Source: Bin90 sp965214635 (GTDB lineage: Bacteria; Chloroflexota; Dehalococcoidia; Lucifugimonadales; JADFKI01). From it: a DNA stretch of 64,000 bases. The translations under genes and the position numbers were made by a program. This document shows, in pieces, positions 59,975 to 64,000 of the stretch; the stretch's first letter is position 1, and the number at the start of each line of letters is the position of its first letter. The notes under the pieces were generated by a model. The model did not search any database and was not told the origin of the DNA. It was given only the letters and a program-made list of their open reading frames with translations. The stretch covers positions 1,240,001 to 1,304,000 of the forward strand of contig OZ243964.1 in the NCBI GenBank assembly GCA_965214635.1, in the 5' to 3' direction.

Positions 59975-60541
59975 ATGGCAAACAGGAAGGCAGACAGGAA
60001 CGAACAGACGCACGGCGAGCCGATGCCGTCAAGTTTCGATGACATCGTGATGGAAAACTCGGACTTCGTGTACAATGTGGCGTACAAGATGATGGGCAAC
60101 GCACACGATGCCGAAGAGGTGGCGCAGGATGCGTTCTTGTCGGCGTACCGCTCTTACGGGCGCTTTCGCGGGGAGTCACGGGTTACCACTTGGCTGTACC
60201 GCATCACCGTGAACGCCGCGCTGATGCGCCTGCGCCGTGAAAAGCGCACACGCGCGCTCAATCGGGTGGGCGTGGAGAACCTCGAAGTGCCGAGCTGGAT
60301 GGATGAGCCTGAATCGTCTGCGTTGCGATCCGAACTCGGTGAGAAGATACAAGAGGGCATCTCCCAACTGCAACCTGAACTGCGCGCCGCCGTCGTGCTG
60401 CGGGATGTGTCGGGGCTGTCCAACGCCGAAGCCGCCGAAGCGCTGGACATCACAGTGTCGTCGCTAAAATCCCGCTTGCACCGCGGGCGTGTTTTGCTCC
60501 GCCAATACCTCGCTGAGTACGCCCCAAAGTCGACAAAGTAA
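59975..60541 (+). CDS. ECF RNA polymerase sigma factor
   Basis: The 188-residue protein from ATG 59975 (MANRKADRNEQTHGEPMPSS) has region 2 (FVYNVAYKMMGNAHDAEEVAQDAFLSAYRSYGRF and RVTTWLYRITVNAALMRLRREKR) and region 4 (LQPELRAAVVLRDVSGLSNAEAAEALDITVSSLKSRLHRGRV). It redirects RNA polymerase in response to a signal, probably held by the anti-sigma factor at 59006. No obvious autoregulated promoter was found. Confidence 0.92.
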   Translation: MANRKADRNEQTHGEPMPSSFDDIVMENSDFVYNVAYKMMGNAHDAEEVAQDAFLSAYRSYGRFRGESRVTTWLYRITVNAALMRLRREKRTRALNRVGVENLEVPSWMDEPESSALRSELGEKIQEGISQLQPELRAAVVLRDVSGLSNAEAAEALDITVSSLKSRLHRGRVLLRQYLAEYAPKSTK

Positions 60542-60664
60542 GGCAAGTGGAGGCTCGCGGGCTGACCGAACTAGAAAATTGTGATTGCGGCGTATAGCGA
60601 TGTAGGATAAACTTGCCTGCGGGCAGAACGATGCGGCAATATTAGCGCAAAGGGGACAGGCGCT

Positions 60665-61198
60665 ATGGCGAATGTGGTGCTGGTAACAGATATGCTGGTT
60701 GGCTTCCTTGTGGATGGCAACAACCTCTATTGCGGCGATGCGGCGCGCGAAATCATCCCCCGCGTGCGGCGGCTCATCGAGGCCGAACAGGCGCGTGGCT
60801 CGAGCGTAATCTTCATCTGCGACACGCACGACCCCGACGACTTGGAGTTCGAGATGTTCCCCGTACACTGTGTGCGCGGCACTGAAGAAGCCGAGCTTAT
60901 CCCGGAGCTGCGCGGCTATGATGGGATACGCTTGCCGAAACGCCGTTACAGCGCATTCTTCGACACCACGCTCGAAGCCACGCTCGCTGAACTTTCGCCG
61001 GACAAGCTCATCATCTGCGGCGTATGCACCGACATCTGCGTGCTGCACACCGCCGCCGACGCCCGCAACCGCGACTACAAGGTGGACATTCCCACCGACT
61101 GCGTGGCATCGTTTGACCCGCAGGCGCATGACAACGCCCTAGCGCATATGGAGAAGATACTAGGCGCAACGCTAGTGCCCGCCACTGCCACGACATAA
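60665..61198 (+). CDS. Nicotinamidase/isochorismatase-family cysteine hydrolase
   Basis: This 177-residue enzyme has the triad D9, K92 and C125 (in GVCTDICVLHT), with metal-site residues D53 and H55 in ICDTHDPDD. This pattern points to nicotinamidase, which turns nicotinamide into nicotinate. The neighbouring nicotinate phosphoribosyltransferase gene supports the call. It begins at ATG 60665. Confidence 0.9.
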   Translation: MANVVLVTDMLVGFLVDGNNLYCGDAAREIIPRVRRLIEAEQARGSSVIFICDTHDPDDLEFEMFPVHCVRGTEEAELIPELRGYDGIRLPKRRYSAFFDTTLEATLAELSPDKLIICGVCTDICVLHTAADARNRDYKVDIPTDCVASFDPQAHDNALAHMEKILGATLVPATATT

Positions 61199-61323
61199 TG
61201 CCACCCGATTTGCGAACTTCCACACACCCGCTCGGCGGAGGCTGAACGGTCTTGTTGCCGTAAGATGCTGCTGACGGCACGCCAATTCCTTTCCATATAT
61301 GCCGCATATACCGCAAACTATGG

Positions 61324-62346
61324 TTGACTGAACCTATGACTACGCCAATTCTCGCCCCCGAGTTTGAAGTTCGCCCATCCATGCTGGTGGGCGACCGCGC
61401 CGATGTGCAGTCACAGCGCATCCTGACTATCTTGCGTAACGAAGGGATGAACCCCTTTGTGACCATCGACTTTTCGGCGGTGCGCGGCGGACTGCTGTGC
61501 GGGATAAGCGAGATGCGGCGGCTGCTGGAGAAGGTGCTGCCCGATACCGGCACCGAAGTGTGGGCATACGGAGACGGTCAAGTCATATCTGCCGGCGATG
61601 TGGCGCTGCGAATCAAAGCCCCGTACAGCACATTCGGCTTGTACGAGGGGACGATATGCGGCACGCTGGCAGCGTGTAGTGGCTGGGCGACGGCGGCGCG
61701 CGAGTGTGTGGATGCAGCGGGAAACGCCATCGTGTTGGCGGCGCCTGTGCCCTACGCCCATCCGGAAGTGGTGCCGCTCATAGAGTACGCCGCTGTGGTG
61801 GGCGGCTGCGTATCGGCATCCACAACGCGCGGCGGACGCCTCGCCAGCGTTACCCCCGCGGGGTATATGCCGCACACGCTCCCGATGCTGATGGGCGACA
61901 CCGTGCGCGCGCTTCAATCCTACGACCGCCATATGGCACGCGAAATCCCGCGCGTGGTCATCATAGACACATTCAAGGACGAGGCAGAGGAAGCAGTGAA
62001 TGTGGCGCGCGCGCTGCAAGACAGGCTGCGCGGCGTGAACATCAGCACCCCCCCAGAGCGCGGCGGCGTTACGCCCGAGCTGGTCAAGGAGGTGCGCGCG
62101 CATCTAGATTTGCATGGCTTCCAGCATGTGGACATCTATGTAACGCACGGGATGACGCGCAAGAAGATACAGCGGTTCACTGATGCAAATGCGCCTGTGA
62201 ATGGGTTCAGCATCGGGGAGGCGCTGGTGAACGCTCCACCGATAGCGTTCAACGCCGACATACAAGAGGTTGACGGCAGACCAGTTGCACGGCGTGGGCG
62301 CACCCCCGGCGCCCCAGCCGCCCCCCGCTTAGACCGCGTCCTGTAA
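61324..62346 (+). CDS. Nicotinate phosphoribosyltransferase
   Basis: This 340-residue protein (TTG 61324; ATG 61336 gives 336) has GLLCGISEMRRLLEKVLPDTGTEVWAYGDGQ, SPVQ-like YSTFGLYEGTICGTLA and VVIIDTFKDEAEEAVNVARAL, typical of the smaller NAPRTase class. It makes nicotinate mononucleotide from nicotinate and PRPP. With the preceding nicotinamidase it forms a two-gene NAD salvage pair (125-bp gap). Confidence 0.88.
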   Translation: MTEPMTTPILAPEFEVRPSMLVGDRADVQSQRILTILRNEGMNPFVTIDFSAVRGGLLCGISEMRRLLEKVLPDTGTEVWAYGDGQVISAGDVALRIKAPYSTFGLYEGTICGTLAACSGWATAARECVDAAGNAIVLAAPVPYAHPEVVPLIEYAAVVGGCVSASTTRGGRLASVTPAGYMPHTLPMLMGDTVRALQSYDRHMAREIPRVVIIDTFKDEAEEAVNVARALQDRLRGVNISTPPERGGVTPELVKEVRAHLDLHGFQHVDIYVTHGMTRKKIQRFTDANAPVNGFSIGEALVNAPPIAFNADIQEVDGRPVARRGRTPGAPAAPRLDRVL

Positions 62347-62435
62347 GACGCCGCCGCCCTGCCTGCCTTAGACGGACTAGGTAATATGCGTCCCCGTGCT
62401 GGCGGCAAGCCCTCTATATTGGGTATTTTCTATAC

Positions 62436-63905
62436 TCAATGTCGCTTAAAGCGTATCCGCAGCAGCCGTTTCGTGGCAGGGGTGATGCGCGCCCAGTGCG
62501 CTATGCGCCATCCCGCCACGCAGGCGATACCGCGCCCGCTTTCCAGCAGCGGTGTTCCGTTTCGCCATTCGCGCGGAATGCGTTCGTCCGACATGAAGGC
62601 TTTCAGCTTCTTGCTGCGGCTCATGCCAAGCGGCTGAAACCTGTCGCCCGGCAGCCGACCTCGCACCCACAGCGCCTTGTCGGTGTCGTCGGCGTTCCAG
62701 AGGGAGTCGTAGTCGAGCACCTCGCTCATTGCGAGCGGAGCGTTATAGGCAGCGTGTCCGCGCGCTATCGCCTTTTCTGCTGGCAGCGTGTCCGCATTGG
62801 CGGCATCGTGGATGCTCGCGCTTACCAGCCAGACGCCGACCCGTGTTTCGCTGGGGATCTCTATGTGGTGCTTACCGCATAGAGCGGGCAGGGGCGATTG
62901 CGCCGCACCTGCGTCCGCAAGTCTAACCTGCGCCGTGTCGTATCCCACGCTGAACACCACACCGCCGGGCATGTTCAGCATCTTGCCTGCGCCGCCGTCC
63001 AACAGGCGCAGCATGCCCTGCAAGTGCGCCTGCGTGATGTCTTGCCTATCGCCCTTGACGGCTTGGATGGCGTACAGCAGCAAGCGGCTGCGGATGGCAG
63101 GATGGCAGCGTCGAACGCCGGGTATGTCCAGCGTGACGGCGTCGCTGTGTACGCTTGCGACATGCTCCCACGCCAATGCCGCCTGCTCTTGGATGTATGC
63201 ATCGTCTTCGTCGGCTCTGTGGGACAGGCGCACGAGCGCATCGCGCACGGATGGGTTGAACTGCTCCATCAGTGGCAGCAGCTCCAAGCGGATGCGGTTG
63301 CGCGTGTAGTGCGGGGACAGGTTGGACTCATCCTCGCGGGGCTGCAAGCCGTGCAGGGCGCAATATGCCTCTGTGTCAGCGCGGCTCACACCCAGCAGCG
63401 GACGAAACAGCGTTACGCGGGCTTGCCCGATGCGCTGTTCGGACAGTTGCCGCATAGCGCGCAAGCCTGCAAGCCCGCTGCCGCGTATGATGCGCATAAG
63501 CGCGGTTTCGGCTTGGTCGTCGGATGTGTGCCCGAGCACGATGGCGTTCGCGCCATACAGGGCTGCGGTATCCGCTAGAAAGGCGTATCGTACGCGCCGC
63601 GCCGCATCCTCTGGGGACAGCCGTCGCTCCCAGCGATACGCCGCCGCATCCGCTTCGCCTAGGGCGCACTCTATGCCAAGTCGGGCGCACTCCGCCGCAA
63701 CGAATTTGGCATCAGCGTTCGCCGCATCGCCGCGCAGCTTGTGGTTCAGGTGCGCCGCCGTTATTCGCAGGCTGAACGCCGAGCGCAGTGAGCATAGGGC
63801 GTGTACCAGCGCCAGCGAATCTGTGCCGCCGCTCACCGCTGCGAGCAAAGTCTTGCCTTGCATGCGGTGCGCTTTTAGGGCTTCGGCGAGGCGATGTTCC
63901 AGCAT
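62436..63905 (-). CDS. tilS: tRNA(Ile)-lysidine synthetase
   Basis: LLAAVSGGTDSLALVHAL is the PP-loop SGGTDS motif that binds ATP. TilS modifies the C34 wobble base of tRNA-Ile2 to lysidine, changing its decoding. The N-terminal catalytic domain and a long C-terminal region (WVRGRLPGDRFQPLGMSRSKKLKAFM) are both present. I prefer ATG 63905 (MLEHRLAEALKAHRM, 489 residues); ATG 63938 overlaps the upstream stop. Confidence 0.95.
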   Translation of the reverse strand: MLEHRLAEALKAHRMQGKTLLAAVSGGTDSLALVHALCSLRSAFSLRITAAHLNHKLRGDAANADAKFVAAECARLGIECALGEADAAAYRWERRLSPEDAARRVRYAFLADTAALYGANAIVLGHTSDDQAETALMRIIRGSGLAGLRAMRQLSEQRIGQARVTLFRPLLGVSRADTEAYCALHGLQPREDESNLSPHYTRNRIRLELLPLMEQFNPSVRDALVRLSHRADEDDAYIQEQAALAWEHVASVHSDAVTLDIPGVRRCHPAIRSRLLLYAIQAVKGDRQDITQAHLQGMLRLLDGGAGKMLNMPGGVVFSVGYDTAQVRLADAGAAQSPLPALCGKHHIEIPSETRVGVWLVSASIHDAANADTLPAEKAIARGHAAYNAPLAMSEVLDYDSLWNADDTDKALWVRGRLPGDRFQPLGMSRSKKLKAFMSDERIPREWRNGTPLLESGRGIACVAGWRIAHWARITPATKRLLRIRFKRH

Positions 63906-63921
63906 CGGGCGGGCTATCAGG

Positions 63922-64000
63922 CTATCGGAGCAGGGCATCGGCGTTGGCGTCGTTCTCCGTCGCCTGCGCCCGGAAGACCTTTAGCGTCTCAATCTTCAGC
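63922..64000 (-). CDS. C-terminal fragment of a gene cut by window edge
   Basis: A minus-strand frame enters from the right edge and stops at TAG 63924-63922. The visible end reads VFRAQATENDANADALLR. It lies 16 bp before the preferred tilS start, so it is probably an upstream operon gene. The family cannot be told. Confidence 0.4.
   Translation of the reverse strand, partial: LKIETLKVFRAQATENDANADALLR

Noticed and set aside
1..64000. CRISPR arrays, insertion sequences, prophage
   Set aside because: No spaced short repeats, transposase or phage structural genes were seen; the only long repeats are the tandem membrane genes and the 48-bp linker repeat.

Overview
The window is dense, GC-rich bacterial chromosome with about 50 genes. 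It carries no rRNA, CRISPR array, insertion sequence or recognisable phage genes. Gene content suggests a free-living, aerobic or respiring member of Chloroflexota (SAR202/Dehalococcoidia-like). The reasons are a fused EtfBA, a fused transaldolase/glucose-6-phosphate isomerase with a short-type Gnd and Zwf, a methanethiol oxidase (SBP56), an acetolactate-synthase-like ThDP enzyme, GMC and GH15 enzymes, PyrR attenuation and System I (Ccm) cytochrome c maturation. The phylum assignment is inference from gene content only.

Layout, left to right. 1-5330: leftward pyrimidine operon with promoter, PyrR-binding leader hairpin and terminator, pyrR, pyrB, a tandem-Nudix gene, pyrC and a Fic gene whose start overlaps the pyrC stop. 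5.4-9.4 kb: a flavin/PPOX protein, a ThDP enzyme, and a lipoprotein plus TlpA-like thioredoxin pair. 9.5-13.4 kb: rpmH, rnpA, yidD, a beta-propeller lipoprotein, yidC and jag, behind a strong sigma-70 promoter. 13.4-17.9 kb: three tandem paralogous multi-pass membrane genes of unknown function, each with a poly-G tract near codon 30. 18.2-26.9 kb: AI-2E-family permease, SBP56, a small membrane protein, GH15 hydrolase, an APH-family kinase and a GMC oxidoreductase. 26.9-36.4 kb: a defence-like cassette of DUF499 ATPase, a small protein, a DUF1156 adenine methyltransferase and a PLD-SNF2 helicase. 36.6-44.5 kb: pth, a DUF3179 lipoprotein with a 48-bp repeat, and the tal-pgi, gnd, zwf operon. 44.7-50 kb: MFS transporter, a rhodanese with an in-frame UGA at the catalytic cysteine, tRNA-Asn, a VOC protein and ftsH. 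50-54.3 kb: peptide-type ABC transporter (SBP and two permeases, no ATPases). 54.6-64 kb: DUF5679, ccmCDE, CDGSH protein, EtfBA, anti-sigma factor, HNH nuclease, ECF sigma factor, nicotinamidase, nicotinate phosphoribosyltransferase and tilS.

Three things stand out. First, the rhodanese gene 46291-47142 reads through a TGA exactly at the active-site cysteine, and a SECIS-like hairpin follows, so it is a candidate selenoprotein. Second, the three tandem membrane genes have poly-G runs of 13, 10 and 9; only the 9-G copy is in frame, and removing one G would restore each of the other two. That is the signature of slipped-strand phase variation. Third, the DUF499/DUF1156/PLD-helicase cassette looks like an under-characterised anti-phage system, and its methyltransferase gene contains a perfect inverted repeat with 24-bp arms.
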